The notes under the pieces were generated by a model that worked only from the letters and a program-made list of their open reading frames with translations, searched no databases and had not been told where the DNA came from. 64,000 nucleotides of DNA from Proteles cristata cristata. Lineage: Eukaryota > Chordata > Mammalia > Carnivora > Hyaenidae. The translations under genes and the position numbers were made by a program. Below are positions 53,029 to 63,942 of this stretch, piece after piece. The DNA is taken from positions 124,001-188,000 of the forward strand of contig JAESUZ010002871.1 in the NCBI GenBank assembly GCA_017311185.1. The letters run 5' to 3'. Within the stretch, counting starts at the first letter, position 1. Each line of letters starts with the position of its first letter.

Positions 53029-53688
53029 CTGAATGCCTCTTAGGTTCATAAACACTCAGTCCCCTCGGGATCTGGGGCCTCATCCACACTCCTATGACCT
53101 TGGTGACAGAGTCTAGAAAAGGGGAATCATAACCTCAGAGTACTTGAGAAAGATTTTCTTTGCCTATTGGTTTAAGGCAAATGTACTTTGGGAGGTAACC
53201 TGGAGGGTTAAAGTGTCTAGGGGAAGTGGAAAACATTTTTCAAATGAGACGATGATGGACCCCTGCCAAGATAGATGGCACATCAGTATCTTGAGCAATA
53301 TATCACCACATCATTGTGACATTTAACATTTAACATCCTTTGTCTCTTGCACAACTTTTGATTGTGCGCGGTACTAACTTTGTTCTGGATTTGAGTCACG
53401 TCCTGTTAAGTTTTACATCCACCTTGTGCTGCCAAAAGGTTAACGGGTCAAATAACTTAGCAACTCTATCTTGGCTCTGACCTTTGGTCTAGTTTGTGTT
53501 GCAATGACACGTACTCCTCTCTGAACTTTCACCTAGATACTGGATTCCCTGAAACTATCAATAGTTCTGTCTGTGGGCCTAATAATTATTTTTAATACTG
53601 TATATTGACATTTGAGACACCTAAACATTTCATAAATGTTATCAGCACATACATTTGAAGTTAAAACCACTCTTCCAATCTCAGCCAT
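53029..53688. other. Unique sequence
   Basis: No gene or clear repeat. Confidence 0.4.
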
Positions 53689-53702
53689 AGAAAACAGTAC
53701 TT

Positions 53703-53941
53703 ATGGGGCCGCCCGGGTGGCTCAGTCTGTTAAGCGTCTGACTTCGGATCAGGTCATGGTATCATGGTTCATGGGTTCAAGCCCTGGGTTTGAACCCTGT
53801 GTCGGGCTCTGTGCTGACAGCTCGGGGCCTGCAGTCTGCTTCAGAATCTGTGTCTCCCTTTCTCTCTGCCCCTCCTCTGCTCATGCTCTGTTTCTCTCCC
53901 TCTCAAAAATAAAAACATTTAAAAAAAGAAGAAGAAGAAGA
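53703..53941 (+). mobile_element. CAN SINE, plus
   Basis: CAAGCCCTGGGTTTGAACCC: local duplication in the core. (GAA)n in the tail at 53928-53944. TSD AGAAAACAGTACTT / AGAAAATAGCACTT at 53689-53702 and 53942-53955. Confidence 0.96.
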
Positions 53942-53999
53942 AGAAAATAGCACTTGGGGGAAAAAAGACAGCACTTGCTTATCTTTTTCATTCTGTGGC

Positions 54000-54240
54000 G
54001 ATAGTAATAAATAATATTTATTGAGCCCTCACTGTATGCTAGGTATGGTTGTAAGCCCAGTAGATAGTACTCACAAGAGGTGAGTTCTATTACATTATCT
54101 TCATTTTGTAAGCAACGAACCTGAAACTCCCAGAGGTTAAGTATTTGCTGCAGGCTATACTAGATGGCTATCAAAGGGGAATCGAAGATTTGGAAGCTTT
54201 GCAGTCCCGCTTTGGAGCCCCTACTGTTAACCACTTAGGG
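54000..54240 (+). repeat. MIR, plus, near full length
   Basis: ATAATATTTATTGAGCCCTC...GTTCTATTACATTATCTTC...CCCAGAGGTTAAGTATTTGC...CTACTGTTAACCACTTA. Confidence 0.9.
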
Positions 54241-54734
54241 CATGAATTTTAAAAACACAAAGCCCTCTATCTGCCTTACTGTTACTGCCATTTCTTATCT
54301 GCCTTTTCTGTTTTTCTGTTCTGTGATCCCATCACCACCTCTGCTCTCTACTATCTTAGCCAAAAGTGATGAAGCTGAGTTGAGGAACCAGGAACCCAAT
54401 TTAGTGATGTGCCAGAAAGTCAGGGTTCTCTGACTGGGAAATGGTTCTGTTAGCAATGGCTCTGTGCTAGTTGAGAACATTTCAATGAGTGCCATAGTCC
54501 TGTGTAGAGGCCAAACCACTGTAAAGAAAGTCCAACCATGTTGTGGGACAGGTTTGCATTCTAGGGAGGACCTCGGAATTACCCATGACCCACTGTGTGA
54601 GGAAGGTACAGACAAGTTTTAGATTAAGGAACACTTGTTTTCCAACCTCTGGCTTCCTAGAGATTTCAAACTTCTTCAAGGTTTCCATGAAAGCAGACAA
54701 AACTAGCTCTTTCTAGACAACAAAATAGCTTTCT
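54241..54734. other. Unique sequence
   Basis: Small frames on both strands with no recognised features. Confidence 0.4.
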
Positions 54735-55006
54735 TTCTTTCCCTTCCTTTTTGAGAGAGGGCACAAGTGAGCAAGGGGCAGAAAGAGAGAGAGAGATAAT
54801 CCCAGGTGGGAGTGAGAGAGAGGGAGAGAGAGAGCGAGAGTAAGAGAGCGAGCTAAGCAGGGCTCAAGCTCACCCAAATTGGGGCTTGTGCTCACCCAAT
54901 GTGGAGCTCGGCTTCACCTGAAGCAGGGCTCAAGCTCACCCATTGTGGGATTCAAACTCACAGACCGTGAGATCATGACCTGAATGACTGAGTCACCAAG
55001 CCACCC
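54735..55006 (-). mobile_element. CAN SINE, minus, internally expanded
   Basis: A 21-bp string beginning AGCAGGGCTCAAGCTC occurs identically at 54856-54876 and 54922-54942 (period 66), with a diverged related unit between. The GA block is also long. Confidence 0.85.
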
Positions 55007-55069
55007 CTTCCTGAATATTTCTTGAATCCTCTGGTGATCTCGCTGCAATCCATCCTTCACACCGCTCCC

Positions 55070-55690
55070 AGAAACCATATAATCTCCTTTAAGGACTCCC
55101 CAACATCATGGTACAAATAAAGGTTAAACTCCTGTGCTTCTCGCACCATGCCTGAATGATCTGGTTCCTGCCTCTTTGTCTGTCACTCCCTCCACCAAAT
55201 ACCCTTCATTTCACTCGCTTCCACAACCACCAGTGGCTTGCCTCTGTTCTAGATCAGTCCCTTCATACGCTTTTCAAGGATCTCAGATGTACCTTTCTGT
55301 CCTCATCTCCTTCCGTCCTTCAGTGTACCCTCTGCCCCAGCCTCACTACGCTAAGCTTCCGCCACATACATCGTGCATTTTGCCAGTATGGTTTCCTTCC
55401 TTGTTCCTCACTCATTCTTTTAGGATCTGCTTCAGCACCATGTCCTTTCTGAGAACTTCCTGGTGACTACTCATACCACACCCCCAGTCTGAAGGAAGCT
55501 TCAGCTTCAGCTATGTCCTCAGGGAATGACTCTCGGTTTAGATTACCTTGCATCTTCAAAGTAGTGTATTGAATTGTTAACATTCTTTTCTCCTCCAATA
55601 GATTCCAGGCTCCTTGAGACCAGTGAAGGACGCCATTTCATTTCTGTAGCCTTCTGCAAGTTCCACTAAAGTAGCTAGTACATAGACCAT
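55070..55690 (+). repeat. L2 3' end, plus, long
   Basis: ACTCCTGTGCTTCTCGCACC...AGATCAGTCCCTTCATACGC...CTGCTTCAGCACCATGTCC...CAGGCTCCTTGAGACCAGTG follows the L2 3' order from mid-ORF2 to the 3' end. Frames at 55134-55466 are relics. Confidence 0.75.
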
Positions 55691-55854
55691 GTTCATTGGA
55701 AAGTCCCTGAAAAGTCTATTTCTTATGAGTAAAAGAAATGCCAGGCAACATTTGCTAAATCATTTGCTTTGAGAGAAGTCAAAGTAACAGATGATGCAAC
55801 TCCCTTTATTTTCATCAATGAAGGTATATCTTTCAGGTGTGGCTGAAAGATTCT

Positions 55855-56281
55855 AGAATGGCACCATCCAGTATGGTAGCTATTTAAGTTTAAATTATTT
55901 AAAAATAAATCAAACGTGGGGTCCCTGGGTGGCTCAGTTAAGCATCCAACTTCAGCTCAGGTCATGATCTTGCAGGTCTGTGGGTTTGAGTCCAGTGTCG
56001 GGTTCTGTGCTGACAGCTCAGAGCCAGGAGCCTGCTTCGGATTCTGTGTCTCCCTTTCTCTCTGCCCCTTTCCCACTCACACTCCACCTCTCTCTCAAAA
56101 ATAAATAAACATTAAAAAATTGAAAAATAAACAAGATGTAAACTTCCATTCCTTAGTCACATTGTTCACATTTTAAGTGCTCTATAGCCTCATGTGGCCA
56201 GCGACTAGTATATTATTAGCACAGATAAAGAACATTTCCATCTATCACTCGCAGAAAACTCTATTAGACAGCATTGATCTA
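55855..56281 (-). repeat. Ancient DNA-transposon-like relic, split by a SINE
   Basis: Left AATGGCACCATCCAGTATGG, right TTCACATTTTAAGTGCTCTA...TCATGTGGCCAGCGACTAG...TATTAGACAGCATTGATC. The right part resembles a common old repeat of that sequence; family name not certain. Confidence 0.55.
55917..56116 (+). mobile_element. CAN SINE, plus
   Basis: GTGGGGTCCCTGGGTGGCTC head with the GTCGGTTAA block shortened; AAAATAAATAAACATT tail. Confidence 0.94.
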
Positions 56282-57082
56282 GAAAGATAATTGGTACAGA
56301 TCAGTGGGGTTCAAATAAAGTTTATATACCATTAAAAAATCATTCTTTAAAGGACTTTAGGATTAACACGGATACTATCACCTTGGAGAATATTTGTGAA
56401 CTCTTTCCCTTTGGAATTATCAACACTTGATCAGTGACTCAGGGTTACAGAAGAGAAATCAGGAGAAAGATAGAAGCCATTAGTAAAACATATGTGGTAG
56501 AAAATTGCTTAGAAGAAAATCTCGGCAATCAGAATCTTCTGCCTTAAAAGCAACTAACAGTTGTTAAAGGCACATCTCTGTGGGCCTTTTCCAAGATGTA
56601 TATGGTAAAAGATTCACAGAGTAAACTGAATATCTATTTTGATCTTAGAAATCTAGTCCCACCAAAAGGCCAACAAGTTTCAATTTATCATCTTGACGCT
56701 TCAAAAAAGAAATCTTTCAATCAAGAGATAACAAAGATTGATAAAAGCAATTTCAGGCTTGTGCACAGATACAATTTTTCTTATAGAACAGTAATACTGG
56801 CAACTCTGGACTTGCAGTTTGCTTTGAGCTCCTCCGGTCCGTCATGTATAGTCCCTGAAGGAGAAAAGAAAGTAAGAGGTTGTCTGCAGACAAGGCATGG
56901 AAAGACTGGGATTGTAAAAATGTGAGCATTCATTTGAATTGTATGGTTATCTTTCTGACATGTATGTTACCTTAAAAAGTAGCAGATGTCTTTCAATGAG
57001 ACAAGGAATTGACCATATTCTCCAGATGTCTGATAGAGCATTATGCACATTTCATCTTAGAGAGGAGTTTACATTTGAAGAC
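56282..57082. other. Unique sequence with an open plus frame
   Basis: The plus frame at 56596-56925 (109 aa; starts MYMVKDSQSK, contains NLVPPKGQQ) has balanced composition and no SINE or L1 content. CTTTTCCAAG before the ATG loosely resembles a splice acceptor. I recognise no family. Could be chance. Confidence 0.3.
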
Positions 57083-57100
57083 TAAATATTAATCCTCTCA

Positions 57101-57638
57101 CGGGCCTCCTGGGTGGCTCAGTCGGTTAAGTGTCTGACTTTGGCTTGGGTCATGATCTCATGGTTCGGTTCGTGGGTTCCAGCCCCATAGCGGGCTCTGT
57201 GCTGACAGCTAGATCAGAGCCTGGAGTCTGCTTCGTGTTCTGTGTCTCCCTCTCTCTCTGACCCTCCCCTGCTCATGCTTTCTTTCTCTTTCTCCCTCTC
57301 TCTCAGAGAAACTCTTGAATCCTGAGAACAGACTGAGGACTGATGGGTGTGGGGGTAGGGGGGAGATGGGCATGGAGGAGGGCACTTGTGGGGATGAGCA
57401 CTGGGTGTTATATGGAAACCAACTTGACAATAAACTATTTGTAAAATAAATAAATAAAAAAATGGAATTTCTGGACAAAAAAAAAAAAAGTAAAAGCCCA
57501 GAACTTATATCTGAACTGAAAATTTCAACCTAAACTCACTTATTCTCGTAAAACATATTTTTCTGGGTGTTATATGGGAACCAACTTGACAATAAACTAA
57601 GAAAAAAAAGAAATAAATAAAACATTAAAAAAAATAAG
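57101..57638 (+). mobile_element. CAN SINE interrupted by L1 3' sequences
   Basis: SINE 5' part 57101-57306, SINE tail 57610-57638 (AAATAAATAAAACATTAAAA). 18-bp TSD TAAATATTAATCCTCTCA / TAAATATTAAACCCCTCA at 57083-57100 and 57639-57656 spans everything. Confidence 0.88.
57307..57609 (+). mobile_element. Two L1 3' ends with a spacer, inside the SINE
   Basis: First L1 3' end 57307-57450 (CTTGAATCCTGAGAACAGAC...AATAAACTATTTGT + tail), about 110 bp of non-L1 sequence, then a second L1 terminus 57562-57600 (GGGTGTTATATGGGAACC...AATAAACTAAG + A run). Confidence 0.85.
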
Positions 57639-57758
57639 TAAATATTAAACCCCTCAAAAACACTGCCATGAAGAAGGTAAGGAGACGGGTGTATAGAGGC
57701 ATTTTATACAGTGGGGAATAAGAACATACATACCCGGTATCATTTGTCCTTGATCCTT

Positions 57759-57979
57759 CAAAAAAATTTTTTTTACATTTATTTATTTATTTTTGAGAGA
57801 CAGAATGAGAGTGGGTGCTAGTGAGGGAGGGGCAGAGAGAGGAGACACAGAATCTGAAGCAGGCTCCAGGCTCTGAGCAAGCTGTCGGCACAGAGCCCGA
57901 TGCGGGGCTCAAACCCATGAACAGTGAGATCATGACCTGAGCTGAAGTTGGACACTCAACTGAGCCACGCAGGCACTCC
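57759..57979 (-). mobile_element. CAN SINE, minus
   Basis: TSD TGTCCTTGATCCTT / TGTCCTTGATTCTT at 57745-57758 and 57980-57993. Confidence 0.96.
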
Positions 57980-57993
57980 TGTCCTTGATTCTT

Positions 57994-58369
57994 AAGATGC
58001 AAACTTTTCAAGGCATTTAGAAAAGAGAGGAAAAGTTTGGATTTTTCATCAAAAATGTTAGAAAGTCAATGGGTCATGATTTGCTGGTACCAGTGAAAGT
58101 TGGTACTTCTCCCAGTGATTTTTCTCTGACTCTTTTGGCCAGTTCCCCAAAACTGGGTGTTCTTTAAGATTTTCTCAAAACCTCCTTTCTTTTCTTTCTG
58201 GACTCTTTCTTGACACTGAGCCAAATTACAAAACTCCAATTACCTCCTCCAAAGTAATGACTTCTAAATCAACCTTCCCTGCCCTGAGCTCTCTGTGCAT
58301 GAAGGGACAATGTATGCAGGCCGATGTAGCCGGTCTGGGGACCAAATCTGAGTAGCAAGGCTCTAGATA
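57994..58369. other. Unique sequence
   Basis: No gene or clear repeat. Confidence 0.4.
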
Positions 58370-58550
58370 AGGGCTTGACAACACTTTTCTGCACATGGCC
58401 AAATAGTTTCTGTCTCAATTACTCAATTCTGTCATTGTAGAGTGAAAGCAGCAGCAGACGATATATAATCAAATGGGCATAGCTGTGTTCCAATAGGATT
58501 TTATTTTCAAAAATGAGGCAGTCAGGATTTGGTTATAGTTTGCTGATTTC
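58370..58550 (+). repeat. Ancient interspersed repeat, second copy
   Basis: GGCTTGACAACACTTTTCTG...GCACATGGCCAAATAGTTT...GCTGTGTTCCAATAGGATTT...TTGGTTATAGTTTGCTGATT. Same family as 9015-9245 in reverse orientation. Confidence 0.65.
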
Positions 58551-58839
58551 TATTGATCACTGATTTTCAAACCAGAAGCCCCTGAGGAATCTGCTCAGAG
58601 AGAAAGAAGTAGAGGGAATGAGAGGGAGGATACTTCCCCCCATTTTCTTCAAGAAGAGCAATTCGACTTTAATCCATTTTGTTTACACAGCCGAGCATGA
58701 TCTCATTTGCAGAAAGGGGTTCATGGCCCAAAAGTTTGAAAGCCACTCAGTCTACATGTTCTCAGAGGTTCATTCTCAGTATAAATCGGTTACCTCCCTC
58801 AATTGGTCTCTGTTTGCTTCTGCTTTGATCCATTTTCTG

Positions 58840-59340
58840 TGCCAAAGTAGTAACATACTTATCCACTTCTGACCATATCACTTCTCAAACTTCAGTGATT
58901 CCCATGGGCCATTCCCAGCCTACCTCCTTAATCTCCCTCTAACTGGCCTCTAACATATTTTATGGCTCAGACACACAGGACTCTAGCACACCACTCTGCA
59001 AAGATGTTTTCTCTTCTGTCTTTCCGCATGTTTCCCCCTTTCCTACAATCGCCTTTCCCTCCCAACCTACCTTTCCACTTGGCGAGCCTCAAATGCTACT
59101 TGCTCTATGGAGTCCTCTATAATTTCACCAAAGCTTCTAGGTGCTTGGCTCAGTGGGCTTTTACGTGTCCAGGTCCCATCTCCTCTACTGGATTAGTAGA
59201 AATACAAAGTGAAACAGCTGTAAATGTTCCACTCTACTGGATTAGTGTTCCTTAAGGGCAGGGATCACATTTTATGGGATCTTTCTACCCAGCATAGATG
59301 CCGTATGCCTAATGCCCAATGGAGTTCTTTATTTGGATCA
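58840..59340 (+). repeat. Probable L2 3' region, plus
   Basis: CTGACCATATCACTTCTCAA...CCTCAAATGCTACTTGCTC...TTCCTTAAGGGCAGGGATCAC fits L2 order. GTTCCACTCTACTGGATTAG and CTCCTCTACTGGATTAG are a local doubling about 50 bp apart. Frames here are relics. Confidence 0.55.
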
Positions 59341-59784
59341 AAACATGGCATGCCCTGGTACAGTGCATCCCACCTGCCCTGGTTCTTCTTCACCTGCCCG
59401 TCATGTTCTCACTTCTCCCTCCTCTGCTGCTCATCCAGGGCCACAGTTACAAGGCACAGGTCTTTCCCGTTATTCCCAGATAATAAGAATAGCTGCTTGA
59501 TGCTTAGGAGCTGGAAGATCAAGTTCCAGGTAAGCTAGCAGTGAAAGGGACATGAGAAAGGGGCGGAGAGGGAGGGACAAACCCAGGAGCCTCAGGTGAC
59601 AGGCAAACATGAGGCCTCTGGCCCAGATGAGCAAGGTCTAGGAAGGGGCAATTGACAGGGCTTTGAGAGCCAGAGTGGTGCAAGGGAAAGAGCAACAGGA
59701 CTTCGAAAGGGACACATCCCTGCTGAACATTTACAGCTGTTTCACTTTGTATTTCTAACCCTCTGAGCCTTCAGTGCACATTAA
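59341..59784. other. Unique sequence
   Basis: No gene or clear repeat. Confidence 0.4.
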
Positions 59785-59799
59785 GAATAAAAATATCTT

Positions 59800-60259
59800 G
59801 GGGCATCTGGGTGGCTCAGTCAGTTGAGCATTTGACTTTGGCTCAGGTCATGATCTCACAGTCTGTGGGTTTGAGCCCCATGTCGGGCTCCGTGCTGACA
59901 GCTAGCTCAGAGCCTGGAGCCTGCCTTGGATTCTGTGTCTCCCTCTCTCTCTGACCCTCCCCTGCTCACGCTGTCTCTCTCTGTCTCAGAAATAAAAAAA
60001 TAAATAAAACATTTTATATATATATATTTTATTTATTTCTAGGAGAGAGAGAGACAGCGTGAGCAGGGGAGGGTCAGAGAGAGAGGGAGATACAGACTCT
60101 GAAATAGGCTCCAGGCTCTGAGCTGGCAGTCAGCACAGAGGCCGACGCGGGGCTTGAACCCACGAACCGCGAGATCATGACCTCGAGATCGGACGCTTAA
60201 CCGACTAAGCCACCCAGGAGCCCCCCAAAAAATAAATAAATAAAACATTTTTAAAAAAG
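59800..60259 (+). mobile_element. CAN SINE, plus, with an opposite SINE in its tail
   Basis: Body 59800-60010; tail repeats after the inner SINE (AAATAAATAAATAAAACATT). Perfect 15-bp TSD GAATAAAAATATCTT at 59785-59799 and 60260-60274 bounds both. Confidence 0.95.
60016..60226 (-). mobile_element. Young-type CAN SINE, minus, nested
   Basis: Inserted in the A tail of the plus SINE. CTCGAGATCGGACGC shows a local change where others have CTAAGCGAAAGTCGGACGC. Confidence 0.95.
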
Positions 60260-60403
60260 GAATAAAAATATCTTTTAAAATGTTCTAAGGGTTAGGAAAA
60301 TAATGTGTCTGTTACAGAGTAGGGGCTCAATAAGTGGCACTGGAGGTATTGAAGAAGGGGAGTGAAGAGGAAAAGGTGATTTAAAAAAAAAAAAAGGAAA
60401 TGT

Positions 60404-60585
60404 GGGGCGTCTGGGTGGATCAGCCGGTTGAGCATCTGACTTCATTTCACCTCAGGTCATGATCTCACTGTTGTTGAAATTGAGCCCATGTTGAGTTCTG
60501 CTTGCTATGTGTAGAGCTTGCTAGGGACCCTCTCCCTCCCCCATCCCTCCACAGCTGGTGCATATGCATGATGTGTTTAAAATAA
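60404..60585 (+). mobile_element. Diverged CAN SINE, plus
   Basis: GGGGCGTCTGGGTGGATCAG head; core has TTCATTTCACCTCAGGTCATG, a 6-bp insertion. Confidence 0.88.
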
Positions 60586-60685
60586 GTGTTATTAATTGAT
60601 CCTTATCTTCACCTGGGCTTTATCTAGCAAATGACATTGGTCTCCTTTCTAACTGGTTGAAGTGAGAAGGTAGTGGTCTAGCATA
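60586..60685. other. Unique spacer
   Basis: Nothing recognised. Confidence 0.3.
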
Positions 60686-60820
60686 TGGGTAGGAATCACC
60701 TGGAGACCATTAAAATGCAGGTGTTCATTCACTGGGTCTGGATGGGTCTGAGGTCAGACTTTAATAATGTAATACTGCTGATCCATGAACCACAGTGTGA
60801 GTAGCAAGGTGGTGGTCCAC
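60686..60820 (+). repeat. MER5-type relic, plus
   Basis: TAGGAATCACCTGGAGACCA...TGGGTCTGGATGGGTCTGAG...TAATACTGCTGATCCATGAA. Confidence 0.75.
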
Positions 60821-61506
60821 CTATGCTGTTGACAGAAAGGAAGATGGATGGGTCTGCTGGCCTGACTGGTTTGCTTTTCTCACATGTCGGAAAGCTCCCA
60901 TTCTTCACTCTTTAGGGGAATGAAGACTTGAACCAAGGGGGATTAAAGTCTGTCAGAAAGCCTAGCACCATGTGCTACCAAAGGGCAGGGAAATTACGAG
61001 TGACAAAGAGAACTTGTGTTCTGTAGGGCTTATCTACAGAGGACATTCAGAGACAAGGGAATTTGATCTCTTCGGACTTTGCTTGAAATGCTGGAGTAGA
61101 AAAGAGTAAATGAGGAGCAAGATGGCATGTGAAGGTTTTGCAGCAAACCATGAATGAATACCTTTACCCCCTAGCAAATTAATGTGATGACGTGAAGGAA
61201 GTACTAACATACGTTGTCAACAGACTTTTTGTAAATTACCTAGATGATCTGGACAGCTTCCCCACAATACAGTGGAAATAATAACTAAAGCAAATACAGC
61301 AAATTATTAATTAAGTGGTGGGCATATGTATTCACTGAACAGTTCCTTCAACTTCCCTGCTTATTTGAAAATATTTATAATAAAATCTTGAAAAAATTGT
61401 GTTTCCTACCTCTCCCATGGTTTCCATAAGGTAGAAATGAGATAAATTAAAATACAGTAGATGTATCCAAATAGCATTAACTTAGTCTGAACAGTGGGTA
61501 CCCACT
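60821..61506. other. Unique sequence
   Basis: No gene or clear repeat. Confidence 0.4.
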
Positions 61507-61519
61507 GAGGGATTTTTTT

Positions 61520-61737
61520 TTTTTTAATGTTTTATTTATTTCTAGGAGAGAGAGAGAGAGAGAGACAGCGCCAGCAGGGGAGGGTCAGAGAGAGAGGGAG
61601 TCACAGACTGAAACAGGCTCCAGGCTCTGAGCTGGCAGTCAGCACAGAGCCCGACGCGGGGCTCGAACCCACGAACTGCGAGATCATGACCTAAACGAAA
61701 GTCAGACACTTAACCGACTAAGCCACCCAGGCGCCCC
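61520..61737 (-). mobile_element. Young-type CAN SINE, minus
   Basis: Perfect 13-bp TSD GAGGGATTTTTTT at 61507-61519 and 61738-61750; nearly consensus sequence. Confidence 0.98.
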
Positions 61738-61777
61738 GAGGGATTTTTTTCATAGCAGTTTCAGAAATTGTAAGCAT

Positions 61778-61997
61778 AGGGGCACCTGAATAGCTGATTT
61801 GGTCGAACATCCGACTCTTGCTTTCAGCTCAGGTCACGATCTCATGGTTCGTGGGATCAAGCCTTGCATCATGGTCCATGCTGACAACACAGAACATGCT
61901 TGGGATTCTCTCTCCTTCTCTCTCTCTGCCCCTCCCCCTGCTAGCATGCATGCATGCACATGCCTGTGTGCTCTCGCTCAAAATAAATAAATAAATA
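61778..61997 (+). mobile_element. CAN SINE, plus
   Basis: GGGGCACCTGAATAGCTGAT head; GCATGCATGCATGCAC insert near 61943-61958; AAATAAATAAAT tail. Confidence 0.93.
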
Positions 61998-62520
61998 TAC
62001 ATAAAATATATGAGAGGATACACAAGAAAATAGTAACATTGTTGGCCTCCAGGAAGGGGACATCAGTAGCTAGAGGTCAAGAATGGAAGGGAAACTTCTC
62101 ACTGAATTTCCTTCTGTAAGTTTTGTATATTAGATGATATGTACATAGTACCTATTTGAAGATAAATAAAATAAACACAGATGTAGATCTCTCAAAGTCT
62201 AATAGTCTGCCCCTTTCGGTACAATAAGTGTTAAATTGCAGAACTTGATGTGCTCAGAAGCAAAGAAGTCAACATCCAGCTTCAGGAAGTGGGGCATCAT
62301 GGGGCTGGACCGACCCATCAGCAAGTAGCTGGCTCTATTTGAGGATGGTTTTGGCTATGAGCCAAAGGTCTACATTTTCCATTCCTGCTTCCAGATGGGG
62401 CTGGGCCAGGAAGTAGCCAGGTTGGGTAGCCCAGAAGAATGAGGGGTTCAGAGGCAGACTGGCAGTAGAGCCTACAGCTGTAGACTTGCATTAAAGGAGG
62501 CAGACAGAGATAGGGAGTGA
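61998..62520. other. Unique sequence
   Basis: No gene seen. Confidence 0.4.
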
Positions 62521-62596
62521 GAACCATACTCGTGATTCGGGCGTGGTCCTGAGTAAAGTAGAACCATATTCCTGATTGGGGCGGAGTTCCTGAGTA
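62521..62596. repeat. Two-unit tandem duplication, period 40
   Basis: GAACCATACTCGTGATTCGG and GAACCATATTCCTGATTGGG start units at 62521 and 62561; both run to CCTGAGTA. CpGs persist in unit one. Confidence 0.85.
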
Positions 62597-62720
62597 TTAC
62601 GTATGTTACTGTTTACAAAGTGTTCGTAAACACTACTTCCTCTGAGTGACACAACTGTCCTAGGAGGTGACAGGGATTTTGTCCTGTTTTACTGAAGAGG
62701 AAGCTAAGTGTGGTGGCCAT
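62597..62720 (+). repeat. Possible MIR, plus
   Basis: TGTTTACAAAGTGTTCGTAA...CTGTTTTACTGAAGAGGAAG fits the MIR centre. Confidence 0.45.
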
Positions 62721-62948
62721 GAGGTATTCCTGTCAGCCACCTTTCCAGCTGCAGGGAGCAACTGACTGAGGGCCCTGCTGTGTTGTGAATCTACCTGCGT
62801 GTTTGAGCTGAGGCCAGGCCACCCATGGGCGGCCCCTGCCAGTGACAGAGTACAGCAGGGGAAAGAAGACAGGCTCATTCTCTGGAGAAGACACCAGACT
62901 TCTCTGGTGGCCCCAGTGCTCCCTGACAGCCTTGCTGGACTTTCTTCA
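62721..62948. other. Unique GC-richer sequence
   Basis: The minus frame 62660-62971 is unrecognised. Confidence 0.35.
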
Positions 62949-62963
62949 GAAAACATCGTGAAC

Positions 62964-63165
62964 AGGGGCACCTAGGTGACTCAGTCAGTTAAGCGTCCAC
63001 CTTTGGCTCAGGTCATGATTCCCGGTTCATGAATTTGAGCCCCGTATTGGGCTCTGTGCCGTTAGCATTGAAGTGGCTTTGGATCCTCTGTCTCCCTCTC
63101 TCTCTGCCCCTCCCTCGCTTGCACTCTATCTTTCTCTCTTAAAAGTAAACATTAAGAAAGGAAAA
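62964..63165 (+). mobile_element. CAN SINE, plus
   Basis: TSD AGAAAACATCGTGAA / AGAAAACACTGCGAA at 62949-62963 and 63166-63180. Confidence 0.96.
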
Positions 63166-63180
63166 AGAAAACACTGCGAA

Positions 63181-63342
63181 GTATTATGCTTCCACCCACC
63201 CTCCCTTCCTTCTCTCTCTACTTTGCTCGCAGTGAGGCCCATGTCAGGCTGATGGCTCTCTCAGCCTCTCCTGGTTCCCTCCCATTTTCTCTTAGAGGCG
63301 AGTTGAATACTGTTTGGGCATCAAACATAGATCTGGGCGATT
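63181..63342. other. Unique spacer
   Basis: Nothing recognised. Confidence 0.3.
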
Positions 63343-63357
63343 CTAGCTGTGCTGCTT

Positions 63358-63398
63358 CTTTTTCTTTTTCGAGAGACAGAGCATGCATATGCATGAGA

Positions 63399-63441
<43 letters not shown>

Positions 63442-63561
63442 TAAGCAGGTTCCATGCTCAGTCTGGAGCCTGAAATGGGACTCGATCCCACACCCATGGG
63501 ATCATGACCTAAACTGAAATCAAGAGTTAGACACTTAACCAACTGAGCCACCTAGGCCCCT
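63358..63561 (-). mobile_element. CAN SINE, minus
   Basis: Contains TG then GA microsatellite (63400-63436). TSD CTAGCTGTGCTGCTT / CTAGACTGTGCTTCT at 63343-63357 and 63562-63576. Confidence 0.94.
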
Positions 63562-63576
63562 CTAGACTGTGCTTCT

Positions 63577-63772
63577 AATCAATGCACTGTATCATCTTTC
63601 TTTTCATGAAATTCATTTCAACTTGAGTCATTAGATGGACACATCCTTTATGCCACCAACTTGCTGCATTTTTAATACTTCATTATTAAAAATATTTATG
63701 AATATGTGATTATGTCTGGCATATTACACAGGCATATAAGTTGAAGTTATTCTATCTTATTAAAAATGGAAT
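63577..63772. other. Unique AT-rich spacer
   Basis: Nothing recognised. Confidence 0.3.
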
Positions 63773-63791
63773 TATGCTTTATTAAATTATG

Positions 63792-63904
63792 ATCAATCAC
63801 TATTATTTTTTTTTTAAGTAAGCTCCACACACATCCTGAGGTTTGAACTCACAACCCTGAGATCAAGAGTCACATGCTCCACCGACTGAGCCAGAAAGTA
63901 CCCC
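63792..63904 (-). mobile_element. Old short SINE, minus
   Basis: AAGTAAGCTCCACACACATCC...GATCAAGAGTCACATGCTCC. 19-bp imperfect TSD TATGCTTTATTAAATTATG / TGTGCTTTATTAAGTTATG at 63773-63791 and 63905-63923. Confidence 0.92.
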
Positions 63905-63942
63905 TGTGCTTTATTAAGTTATGTAAACTTACAAGATTTAGG

